Shown: positions 11,483-18,590 of the stretch, one piece after another
Position numbering within the stretch: the first letter of the stretch is position 1
How the letters are laid out: the number at the start of each line of letters is the position of its first letter
Assembly: GCF_007197885.1 (NCBI RefSeq)
Contig: NZ_VKKG01000004.1
Span: 248,001-312,000 of the forward strand
Reading direction: 5' to 3'
From: Tessaracoccus rhinocerotis
GTDB lineage: Bacteria; Actinomycetota; Actinomycetes; Propionibacteriales; Propionibacteriaceae
Length of the DNA: 64,000 nucleotides
The notes under the pieces: generated by a model
What the model was told of the DNA's origin: nothing
What the model saw: only the letters and a program-made list of their open reading frames with translations
Database searches by the model: none
Program-made: the position numbers and the translations under genes

Positions 11483-11935
11483 ATGGACGACACCCACTAC
11501 GTCATCAAGCCGCGGCCCCCGTTCAGGGCGTTCTTCATCGCTGCGGTAGCCACGATCCTCGGCGCAGCGCTCGTGGTGCTGACGCTCGTCAACGCATGGC
11601 ACTGGGTGGTGCTGGCGCTGGGCATCATCGTCCTGGTGGCGGGCCTCGTCCTGTTCCTCGCAGGCCTCGCCGCGACCGGCCGCGGCCGGGTGGCGATCAC
11701 CTTCACCGATGACGGCTACTCCCTCGACGGCAGCGCGGGCAGCGAGGGTGGCCGGTGGGAGACCGTGACGAGGGTGACGCAGTCCGACGACGGCCGCCAC
11801 GTCACCGTCCACAACGGCTCCGACGAGCGCCACCACCTGGTGTTCGCGCCCGGTAACTCGGGCCAGGTCGCAGAGCTCCTCGAGGACATGACCAAGCGGC
11901 TCGACGCCGCCAAGGGCTACACCAACTTCGGCTGA
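11483..11935 (+). CDS. Small two-helix membrane protein of unknown function
   Basis: 150 aa. Two transmembrane helices (about residues 16-36 and 41-63) are joined by a short loop containing NAWHW. A charged cytosolic or extracellular domain of about 85 residues follows, rich in beta-strand-like sequence (VAITFTDDGYSL, HVTVHNGSDERHHLVF), ending in a predicted helix. I do not recognise a named family; the layout resembles PH-like membrane proteins. TAGTGT lies 6 bp before the ATG, so the transcript could be leaderless. It stands alone between a tRNA and the convergent LCP gene. Confidence 0.75.
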   Translation: MDDTHYVIKPRPPFRAFFIAAVATILGAALVVLTLVNAWHWVVLALGIIVLVAGLVLFLAGLAATGRGRVAITFTDDGYSLDGSAGSEGGRWETVTRVTQSDDGRHVTVHNGSDERHHLVFAPGNSGQVAELLEDMTKRLDAAKGYTNFG

Positions 11936-11987
11936 GCCCATCCGGTGCGGGCCGGGCCAGGCTGGGCGGTGCGACCTCGACCCCGGG

Positions 11988-13733
11988 TTACTTCGGGTTG
12001 TAGGCGCAGGCGTCGCTGACCGACTGGCTGCCGTCCACGAACGTGGGCTGCGCCGTCGGCGACTCCGACTGCCCGGGCTCCTCCGACTGGGTCGGCTCGT
12101 CGCTGGGGGAGGCCTCGGCGGTGCTGGCCGGCGTGCTGGGTGCCTGGCTGGGCTCATCGTCGGAGATCGCCTCTTCGACGGACTCGCGCATCGTCTCGAA
12201 GTCCGGGTTCGCGTAGTCGTAGCCGTTCTTCCCGGGGGCGAACACCAGGCGCTCGATCTCGGCGTCCTTGACCACGAGCGACAGCTCGACGAGCGGCTGC
12301 AGCACCTGCTGCGGGATGTCGGTCATGACCATGTCCGCGCCGGCTGCGGCGATGGCCTCGTAGGAGGTGAGCATCGTGGCGGGGTTCGCCTGCTTGATGA
12401 TCGCGTTCACGAGGCACGACTGGCGGGCCATGCGGTCGTAGTCGCTCGACTCCAGGCGGCTGCGGGCGTACCACATGGCCTCGTAGCCGTTGAGGTGCTG
12501 GTCCGGGCCGGGCTCGAGGTAACCCGTGGGCCTGCGACCCGACGAGTCGCCGCCGATGGGGAGCCGGTCGTTGATGTTGACCGTCACCCCTCCCATGGCG
12601 TTGATCAGGCGCTGGACGCCGTCGATGTCGAGCAGGACGAAGTAGTCGACCTTGAGTCCCGTGATTCCCTCGACGCCCTGCTTCAGCGCTTCTGCACCGC
12701 GGTAGGTCTGGCCCTGCAGGACCTCGGAGTACCACGGGCTGTCCTCGACGGTGTGCCACAGCGCGTTGATGAACCACTCCGCGGGATCACCCTCGCCGCG
12801 GAAGCCGTCCGGGAACAGCTCCGCGAGCTCCGAGCCCTCGGGGAACGGCGCGTACTGCAGGTTGCGCGGGATCTGGACGATGTCGGTGGCGCCGGTGCTG
12901 GTGTTGATCGAGGCCACCATGATCGTGTCCGTGCGGATGCCGTTCTCGTCGCTGCGGGCCTTGGCTCCGTCGGCGCCCAGCAGCAGGATGTTCAGCCGGG
13001 GATGGCCCTCCCACGGGTTGTCCTCCTCCACGGCGATGGTGGGGCGGCTGGAACTGGTGACCTCCGCCTCGTCGGCGAAGACGGTCTCCACAAGCTTCTG
13101 CTGGTCGAACGAGTAGCGGGCGGCCACGGCCACGGGTGCCGAGATCACCAGGCTGAGCACGGTGACGGCGACGGCGCCGGTGGTGCGCTTGGACGGGCCG
13201 AGCCCCTTGGGGCGGGTGAGGAGGTGGGTGCCGGCGATCAGGGCTACCCAGACGAGCCCGATGGCCACGAGCACCAACGAGATGCGCCGAAGCTGTGCCG
13301 GGTCGACGGCGAACCCGGCGAAGTTGCCGAGGTTGCTGAACGCGGACCAGCCGATGGCAGCGATGGTTCCGAGGAACGCCAGCGGCACGACGGCGCCGAC
13401 GACCTTGGCGGTGCCTGACCTGGCACCGAGCAGGCCTGCGCCCGGCAGGACGGTGCTGAGGGCGGTCAGGGCGATGCTGCGACGCAGCGACGGCTCCTTC
13501 GCCGGGTGGGGGGCGCGCACCACGGTGGGGGCGTCGTCGACGCGAGGCGTGGGCTTGGGAGTGGGCCTGGGCTCGGGCTCGGGCTCGGGGGCGGAACGTT
13601 GCGCCCGCGGCGGCTGTGGGCTCGCGGCGGGCCGGAAGACGGGGCCGTAGAGGTCGCCGACGCCGGAGCTCAGGGCCTCGTCGCTCGGCGGCAGTGCCCG
13701 GCGCGGGCGCGACGGCTTCGGTTCATCGTTCAT
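11988..13733 (-). CDS. LytR-CpsA-Psr (LCP) family wall-polymer ligase
   Basis: 581-aa membrane-anchored protein expected to transfer lipid-linked glycans to peptidoglycan. The first 75 residues are Pro/Arg-rich and cytoplasmic. About four hydrophobic segments follow to residue ~215 (the usual LCP protein has one to three). The extracellular LCP domain starts at LNILLLGADG, with RTDTIMVASINT, IPRNLQ and YARSRLESSDYDRMARQ, which hold the conserved Arg/Asp residues that bind the polyprenyl phosphate. The tail is Ser/Glu/Pro-rich. I chose MNDEPKP at 13733 because a G-rich ribosome-binding site precedes it; a frame from 13760 adds nine residues. Confidence 0.9.
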   Translation of the reverse strand: MNDEPKPSRPRRALPPSDEALSSGVGDLYGPVFRPAASPQPPRAQRSAPEPEPEPRPTPKPTPRVDDAPTVVRAPHPAKEPSLRRSIALTALSTVLPGAGLLGARSGTAKVVGAVVPLAFLGTIAAIGWSAFSNLGNFAGFAVDPAQLRRISLVLVAIGLVWVALIAGTHLLTRPKGLGPSKRTTGAVAVTVLSLVISAPVAVAARYSFDQQKLVETVFADEAEVTSSSRPTIAVEEDNPWEGHPRLNILLLGADGAKARSDENGIRTDTIMVASINTSTGATDIVQIPRNLQYAPFPEGSELAELFPDGFRGEGDPAEWFINALWHTVEDSPWYSEVLQGQTYRGAEALKQGVEGITGLKVDYFVLLDIDGVQRLINAMGGVTVNINDRLPIGGDSSGRRPTGYLEPGPDQHLNGYEAMWYARSRLESSDYDRMARQSCLVNAIIKQANPATMLTSYEAIAAAGADMVMTDIPQQVLQPLVELSLVVKDAEIERLVFAPGKNGYDYANPDFETMRESVEEAISDDEPSQAPSTPASTAEASPSDEPTQSEEPGQSESPTAQPTFVDGSQSVSDACAYNPK

Positions 13734-13821
13734 CTGTGGGTGGCCCCCCTTCCGCTGCACAAGTGTAGATCGTGGGCGCAGGGGGTCCCAACCGCGTTTG
13801 GCGCGGGACTCCGCGCTCGGC

Positions 13822-13827
13822 TAACCT
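13822..13827 (+). promoter_or_regulatory. Probable -10 element of tRNA-Ser(GCT)
   Basis: TAACCT lies 11 bp before the mature tRNA 5' end, where a -10 box would be expected. No good -35 element was seen. Confidence 0.4.
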
Positions 13828-13838
13828 TGTGCGGACGT

Positions 13839-13927
13839 GGAGGTGTCGCCTAGTCAGGTCTATGGCGCCCGCCTGCTAAGCGGGTTTGGGGTAAAACCCA
13901 TCGCGGGTTCAAATCCCGCCACCTCCG
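13839..13927 (+). tRNA. tRNA-Ser(GCT)
   Basis: The acceptor stem GGAGGTG pairs with CACCTCC. The anticodon stem CCCGC/GCGGG encloses CTGCTAA, giving anticodon GCT. The variable arm is long (TTTGGGGTAAAACCCAT region) and the T-loop is GGTTCAAATCC. Confidence 0.95.
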
Positions 13928-14008
13928 CCGATCGATGTTTTTGCAAGCATCTGGGCGGCCCGGGATCGCATCGCGGATCCGGGCCGTCACCCTTGCGGGG
14001 CAGTCGTT

Positions 14009-14037
14009 TTGCCTCACTGGGGGAGAGGCCGTATAGT
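14009..14037 (+). promoter_or_regulatory. Sigma-70-type promoter of tRNA-Arg
   Basis: TTGCCT and TATAGT are separated by 17 bp and end 22 bp upstream of the tRNA-Arg 5' end. This is the best consensus promoter seen in the window. Confidence 0.65.
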
Positions 14038-14059
14038 TGGCAATCGCCTGCACGGCACT

Positions 14060-14132
14060 GCGCTCGTGGCTCAACGGATAGAGCATCTGACTACGGATCA
14101 GAAGGTTGGGGGTTCGAGTCCCTCCGAGCGCG
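14060..14132 (+). tRNA. tRNA-Arg(ACG), integration target
   Basis: The acceptor stem GCGCTCG pairs with CGAGCGC. The anticodon stem TCTGA/TCAGA encloses CTACGGA, so the anticodon is ACG. The T-loop is GGTTCGAGTCC. The 3' 45 bases belong to the 47-bp repeat that recurs at 32305, so the gene was reconstituted by integration of the element to its right. Confidence 0.96.
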
Positions 14133-14134
14133 CA
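14088..14134. repeat. attL core: left copy of 47-bp direct repeat
   Basis: This stretch covers the tRNA-Arg anticodon loop through the 3' end. It is identical to 32305-32351; the copies diverge immediately on both sides (C versus G before, A versus G after). It marks the left junction of the integrative element. Confidence 0.92.
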
Positions 14135-14171
14135 AGCGTCGCCGCAAGCCACAGGCTTGTAGGTGACGGGA

Positions 14172-14195
14172 GGGGCTCCTTCGGGAGCCCCTTTT
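14172..14195 (+). terminator. Rho-independent terminator after tRNA-Arg (element-supplied)
   Basis: The stem GGGGCTCC/GGAGCCCC is closed by a TTCG tetraloop and followed by TTTT. It replaces the native terminator, which now lies beyond attR at 32355. Confidence 0.85.
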
Positions 14196-14201
14196 CGCGT
14201 T

Positions 14202-14228
14202 CATGGGGGCAACCATGGGGGCAACCAG
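14202..14228 (+). repeat. Left subterminal repeat, two tandem ATGGGGGCAACC units
   Basis: Two adjacent copies of ATGGGGGCAACC plus one flanking base before and two after are identical to 32178-32204 at the other end, in the same orientation. The repeat is 67 bp inside attL and upstream of the integrase gene. A tandem pair at each end would suit arm-type integrase binding sites; that role is inferred. Confidence 0.8.
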
Positions 14229-14341
14229 CCTTGTGGGAACCGGATCGGATCCACACAGGTTTACCCAGACACCGCGGAGCATGTTCGGCATCGTCCCAAG
14301 GAGCACGGCCAACCGAGGCCGTCCGGACGTGGGAGCACTAC

Positions 14342-15493
14342 ATGGCAGGCAAGCGCGGCAACGGCGAGGACTCAATCTACAAAGGCAAGACGGACGGACG
14401 CTGGTACGTCCAGGGCTTCATCGACGAAGGGCATGGCCGGGTCCGCAGGAAGGTCAGCGCCAAGACCCGCTCCGAGGCGATCAAGAAGTGGGAGCAGCGC
14501 AAAGCGGAGGCCGTGAAGGGTGCCCGGAGGTTCGGGCAGCCCAAGACCGTGGCCGAGCTGCTCGAACACTGGCTCAAGGTCAGGTCCCCAGAGCTCAAGT
14601 ACAAGACCCTCGTCGGTTACCAGGGCGCGATCAACCGACACCTCCTGCCGTACTTCGGATCGCGGAAACCTGCGGCGCTCTCCGTCGCCGACATCGAGCG
14701 GTGGCAGCACGAGCTCGGCAGCAGCCAAGGGCTCTCGCGCTCATCCATTCACCAGGCCAAGACAATCTTGAGCCAAGCGCTCGACGAGGCGATCCGGCAT
14801 GGCGACGTGACCTCGAACCCCGTGAGGCTTGCTCGCTCCATGAAGAAGGACCCAACCCGCATCGAAGCGCTCACGCCGGACCAAGCGCGGCAGCTCGTCC
14901 GCTCGCTCTCCCCTGAAGACCACCAGTCGCGCGCTCGCGTCCTCCTTGCGCTCACCCTAGGACTCCGTCAAGGAGAACTCCTGGCGCTCAAGTGGGATGA
15001 CGTCGACTTGACCTCGCCAAGTCCCATCCTGGTGGTCAGAGCAAGCCTCCAACGGCAGACGGGCCGGGGACTGGTCCGGGTCACGCCTAAGACCGCCAAG
15101 TCTCACCGACGCATCGGCTTGTCGGCCCAACTGGTGGAGGCGCTGCGCGCACTGGCGCTGCAGCAGAAGGTCATGACTCTTCAGTCGGGAGGAACGTACA
15201 ACGCCGAGGGCTACGTGCTGGTGAGCTCCTCGGGAACCCCCATCGATCCAGCGAACGATCGCAAGGACTGGCACCGACTCCTTGCGGCTGCCGGTCTGCC
15301 ACCGTTCCGGGTGCATGCCGCGCGTCACACCGCCGCCACGCTGATGCTCCAGGAGGTGAGCATGCACGTGGCGCAGCAGGTCTTGGGGCACACCAGCATC
15401 CGCACCACAGTAGACATCTACGGTCATCTGACTGCCGAGGACGGCGCTGAGGCGATCTCCCGGGTCTCTCTGAAGCTCACTGGCACGGACTGA
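14342..15493 (+). CDS. int: Tyrosine site-specific integrase
   Basis: 383-aa recombinase of the phage-integrase family. The N-terminal AP2-like arm-binding domain covers about residues 10-60 (SIYKGKTDGRWYVQGF), a SAM-like core-binding domain about 65-150, and the catalytic domain 175-375. Catalytic residues are visible: Arg209 (GLRQGE), His325 and Arg328 (HAARH), His350 (LGHTS) and nucleophile Tyr360 (DIYGHL). The ATG at 14342 has GGGAG ten bases upstream; the open frame to 14009 reads through the tRNA and is not coding. Its position next to attL in tRNA-Arg fits its role in integrating and, with the excisionase at 15819, excising the element. Confidence 0.95.
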   Translation: MAGKRGNGEDSIYKGKTDGRWYVQGFIDEGHGRVRRKVSAKTRSEAIKKWEQRKAEAVKGARRFGQPKTVAELLEHWLKVRSPELKYKTLVGYQGAINRHLLPYFGSRKPAALSVADIERWQHELGSSQGLSRSSIHQAKTILSQALDEAIRHGDVTSNPVRLARSMKKDPTRIEALTPDQARQLVRSLSPEDHQSRARVLLALTLGLRQGELLALKWDDVDLTSPSPILVVRASLQRQTGRGLVRVTPKTAKSHRRIGLSAQLVEALRALALQQKVMTLQSGGTYNAEGYVLVSSSGTPIDPANDRKDWHRLLAAAGLPPFRVHAARHTAATLMLQEVSMHVAQQVLGHTSIRTTVDIYGHLTAEDGAEAISRVSLKLTGTD

Positions 15494-15818
15494 TTCGGCT
15501 GCACCTTCTAACTCGCGTTCCTTCCCGCAGAACTCCAGCCCCCCCACCCTTAAGTGGAGTCCGAGGAGGCCTGCTCCACGTGACAGCGCCGGGTGGCCCA
15601 GTGCACTCGAGGCAGTGGCCCTACCTCCCTTCCCGACCAGCGGTCATGCTCGTCGACCGAAGCACCAGGGCCGTCCTTCGCTGCCCCGATCTGGACTGCT
15701 CCACGCCATCGAGGCTCGGAAGGAGCCGGAAAAAACTCGCGTGAGTTCACTGGGACACGGACAGGTCCCCTGGAGTCTCATGGTTACAGGCAACCCGGCC
15801 TCTACCCCAAGGAGTCCC
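15494..15818. other. Intergenic region between integrase and excisionase
   Basis: 325 bp with no convincing gene. Short frames on both strands have no plausible ribosome-binding site or family motif. It may hold control elements for the excisionase, but no strong hairpin or promoter was seen. Confidence 0.4.
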
Positions 15819-15998
15819 ATGACACCCCGACTGCTGTACACCCCCGAGCAGGCCAGCGAGCAGCTATCCATCGGCAGAACCAAGATCTTCGAGCTGATCA
15901 GACAGAACAAGATCGAGAGCATCCAGATCGGAAGCCTGCGGCGCATCCCACACAGCGCCCTTGAAGCCTTCATCGACAACCGCCGCGACCACCACTGA
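15819..15998 (+). CDS. Excisionase-type helix-turn-helix protein
   Basis: 59-aa MerR-like winged-helix protein of the excisionase/HTH_17 class: YTPEQASEQLSIGRTKIFELI is the helix-turn-helix (quoted at its limit) and IGSLRRIPHSALEAFID forms the wing and last helix. AAGGAG lies five bases before the ATG. It probably bends DNA at the attachment sites and directs the integrase towards excision, and it may regulate the following replication gene. It is too short for most gene callers but strongly supported by motif and ribosome-binding site. Confidence 0.85.
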   Translation: MTPRLLYTPEQASEQLSIGRTKIFELIRQNKIESIQIGSLRRIPHSALEAFIDNRRDHH

Positions 15999-16076
15999 AT
16001 CCCACCCCCCGCGCACACGGAGCACGCCACCCAGGTGGCACAAGGACTACGCGCCAATCACACGATTGGACCACAC

Positions 16077-17381
16077 ATGAGCACTCTCACCCACCCCGCC
16101 CCGGCAGCCGTCGCGCCCGAGGGCGATCGCACACCCGCGAACGTCACCCCGTTCGCCGTCGGCCGGATGGACCAAAAGTCACCAACTTCCCTAACTAACA
16201 GAAGCACGAATGATGATGAGGAAGCCAAGGAGCCGTCCGCCATCACCGAGCCTGTGGAGGAGGGTCCAGGCCCCCGGACCGACTGGGGCATCGACACTGT
16301 CAAGCTCTCCTTCGAGGTAGATCCCAACCAGTCCTTGACCCACTCCCCGTTCTGGACATCGGTGAGTAGCCGAATGCTCCCAGGTTCCAGGGGCGAGGAC
16401 GAGGTCCATCAGGGCAAGATCTCCTTCCTCACGGCCGATGTCCGCGTCACGCTGTATGCGCAGAGTCGTCGGTGCCACCTCGAGTTCAACGCCGCCCGAC
16501 TCACCCACGGCAAGTCGCCCCTCTTGTGGGCGCCAGATGGACTCGTTGTGCTGGTGGAGAGGATCTTGCAGGAGGTGAGCCCCCACGCTTGCCCAACGTT
16601 CATCGGCTACGACTCCAACGGTGTGGAGACCTGGGCTGAGGACTGGGCCAGCCAAGTGGGCATCAAACGGCTCGACATCGCCCGAAACCTCATCATCGAG
16701 GACCCAGCCCTGATCAAGGCGGCCCTGCCCTCCATCGAATGCCGATACGGAAAGAGCAAGGCCCAGTACGCAAGTGGCAAGAACGGGTGGACGCTGGTCA
16801 ACTCCACCAGCAAGAGCGGCGTGGACCGCCTCTACGACAAGGAAGCCGAGCTCGCTACCCACGACATCGAGTGTTCGCTCTCCGAGTCCAGCGGCAGGCT
16901 CTTCAGGTTCGAGGCCCAGATACAAGGGGATCGCCTCAAGAAGCATGGGTTGACCAGGCTGGCTGATGTGACCGATGACCGGGCCTGGAAGGCTCTGGAA
17001 GCGCGTTGGAGCGCCACCGGCTGGGGCTCACCCTTGCCCTCCTCCTCGGGCCTCCTAGAGGCTCTGAGCGGCCTCTCGGGTGTCAAGACGGAGCGCCTCA
17101 TCGGCTTCCTCCACCTCGATGCCACGGGCCAAGCTGCATCCGTGCTGCAGCCTTCCCACATTCGGAGTCAACGCAAACTGGCGCGAGAGCTCGGCCTCAC
17201 GCCTGGCATGCCCGTGGAGCTGCTGGGGCAAGCCAGGCAACACATAGATCTCGGGGCGGGTCAGCTAATGCCTCTCGCCGCCGTGGAGCCTCAGCCGGGA
17301 GTCCTGGCCTCTGAAAACCGGCCAACGCGAGTGGCTCGCCCAGTCTTGGACTCGGAAGCGAGCCATTCGCTGGCCAGTTGA
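16077..17381 (+). CDS. Putative phage/plasmid replication protein (gene II/X-like initiator)
   Basis: 434 aa, third gene of the int-xis-rep left arm. After about 75 low-complexity residues come WGIDTVKLSFEVD, RRCHLEFNAARL, IKRLDIARNL, DRLYDKEAEL and LFRFEAQIQGDRLKKHGL. Blocks of this kind occur in the replication-associated proteins of filamentous phages and small actinobacterial plasmids, where Tyr and acidic residues act in strand nicking. Assignment is by remembered motif pattern only. If correct, the excised circle could replicate before reintegration. The ATG at 16077 lacks a strong ribosome-binding site. Base composition is lower in GC than in the chromosomal flanks, consistent with acquisition. 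Confidence 0.6.
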   Translation: MSTLTHPAPAAVAPEGDRTPANVTPFAVGRMDQKSPTSLTNRSTNDDEEAKEPSAITEPVEEGPGPRTDWGIDTVKLSFEVDPNQSLTHSPFWTSVSSRMLPGSRGEDEVHQGKISFLTADVRVTLYAQSRRCHLEFNAARLTHGKSPLLWAPDGLVVLVERILQEVSPHACPTFIGYDSNGVETWAEDWASQVGIKRLDIARNLIIEDPALIKAALPSIECRYGKSKAQYASGKNGWTLVNSTSKSGVDRLYDKEAELATHDIECSLSESSGRLFRFEAQIQGDRLKKHGLTRLADVTDDRAWKALEARWSATGWGSPLPSSSGLLEALSGLSGVKTERLIGFLHLDATGQAASVLQPSHIRSQRKLARELGLTPGMPVELLGQARQHIDLGAGQLMPLAAVEPQPGVLASENRPTRVARPVLDSEASHSLAS

Positions 17382-17488
17382 TCGAGCGTGGCGTTCGAGC
17401 ACAGGAACCGCTGCGTGCCTTGTCGTGGTTGTTCGACATCGCATTGAGAGCCTGAGGGCGACCGATATGGTCGAGACAGGCTCGACCG

Positions 17489-18193
17489 ATGGGGAAGAGA
17501 GTGCGCGCGAAGTACATGGGATTTGCGGTCGTCGGAGCGTTCCTCCTGGCGAGCTGCACGATCCAGCTTTCAGGCGGTCCGTTGCCCACCGGGCCCAATC
17601 CATCGCTTGTCTCGACCTCATCCGACGCTGAGGATCCGCCCTTGGGATCTGCCAGCCCAACCGAGTCCACCCAAAGCCCCGTGCCCACCACACTCGCGGC
17701 TGAGCCATCGCCATCGCCGGACCCGGGTGATGTCCCGATTTCTGCGAAGCCCCGGGAATGCCCACCAGACGTAACACTCCCAGCAGGCATGGACCTTCGC
17801 TACTGCGGAGGAATTCCTGACGATGCCTACAGCGGTGGTCGCGGGGAGCGGTTCATCACCCCATCACGGAACATCGCTTGCCTCATGAAGGAAGCATCGG
17901 TGACTTGCGAGGCAATAGAGACCGCCATGATCCCGGATTTCCAGGATCCTGAAGGCGACGGTCAGTGCAACGGATTCAGGCTCGACAACGCTGCCTCCGT
18001 GCTGTGCCACAGCGAACCGATCCTGTGGGATGGCTGGGACCACGACCCTGGGGAGTGGCCAGAGATGCCCTACGGCGACACCGTATTTGGGTACGAGCAC
18101 GTGTGTGAGGTTGAGCAATCCGGGGTCAGCTGCTGGAACTTCGAAACCGGCCACGGATTCTTCCTCTCCCGCGCTCGATATGCCCATTGGTGA
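17489..18193 (+). CDS. Secreted lipoprotein of unknown function
   Basis: 234 aa. A basic N-terminus, a short hydrophobic stretch and lipobox LLASC predict lipidation at Cys23. A Ser/Pro/Thr linker of about 70 residues follows. The C-terminal domain (about 100-234) has regularly spaced cysteines and the blocks TPSRNIACLM, VTCEAI and GVSCWNFETGHGFFLSRARY. These resemble the SPSGNIAC-type secreted domain common in actinobacteria, possibly DUF6636-like; that name is from memory. A GTG at 17501 behind GGGGAAG is an alternative start. It is element cargo, and no partner gene is evident. Confidence 0.72.
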   Translation: MGKRVRAKYMGFAVVGAFLLASCTIQLSGGPLPTGPNPSLVSTSSDAEDPPLGSASPTESTQSPVPTTLAAEPSPSPDPGDVPISAKPRECPPDVTLPAGMDLRYCGGIPDDAYSGGRGERFITPSRNIACLMKEASVTCEAIETAMIPDFQDPEGDGQCNGFRLDNAASVLCHSEPILWDGWDHDPGEWPEMPYGDTVFGYEHVCEVEQSGVSCWNFETGHGFFLSRARYAHW

Positions 18194-18590
18194 CCATGGC
18201 CAGCGCAGCGCTTTTGGTTAGGCAGCGAGGTGCCGGTGATGGGAAAGGCCTAGCGGGTGAGCTCGACAAGCACCTTCTTCACAGTCGGTGGGGTGCTCGC
18301 GACGCTCCACGTCCACTCGGTACGGATGGCGGTCATGCACCTCCCGCCACCCGGCTTGAGGCTCGCGCGGAGTCTCCGCTCCGCTGTTGGACTGGTAGGG
18401 ATGTCCAAGTCCCGTCCTCTTTGAGCGGAACTGTCCAATCCGTGGCGCCTGCACTCGTCGCCCTCGGTGATCTCGCGGATGAGGTTGTCTGGGGGGCGTG
18501 TGAAACCCTTCGAGGCTGCGGAGCCAGACGGCCTGCAGGCCAGCTAGGAAGCGGCTCCCGTAGTAGGAGAAGCGGACCGGCGAACCACCG
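18194..18590. other. Gene-free stretch downstream of hsdR, possible decayed gene
   Basis: 397 bp. No intact gene is convincing. On the minus strand protein-like sequence continues past the hsdR stop but changes frame at a run of six Cs near 18495, and again further on (fragments such as DNLIREITEGDE and TDWTVPLKEDGTW). This could be the remnant of a gene once downstream of hsdR. High GC makes chance open frames common, so this is weak. Confidence 0.25.

Noticed and set aside
14009..14341. N-terminal extension of the integrase frame
   Set aside because: Would translate the tRNA-Arg gene and a terminator; the ATG at 14342 has a proper ribosome-binding site.
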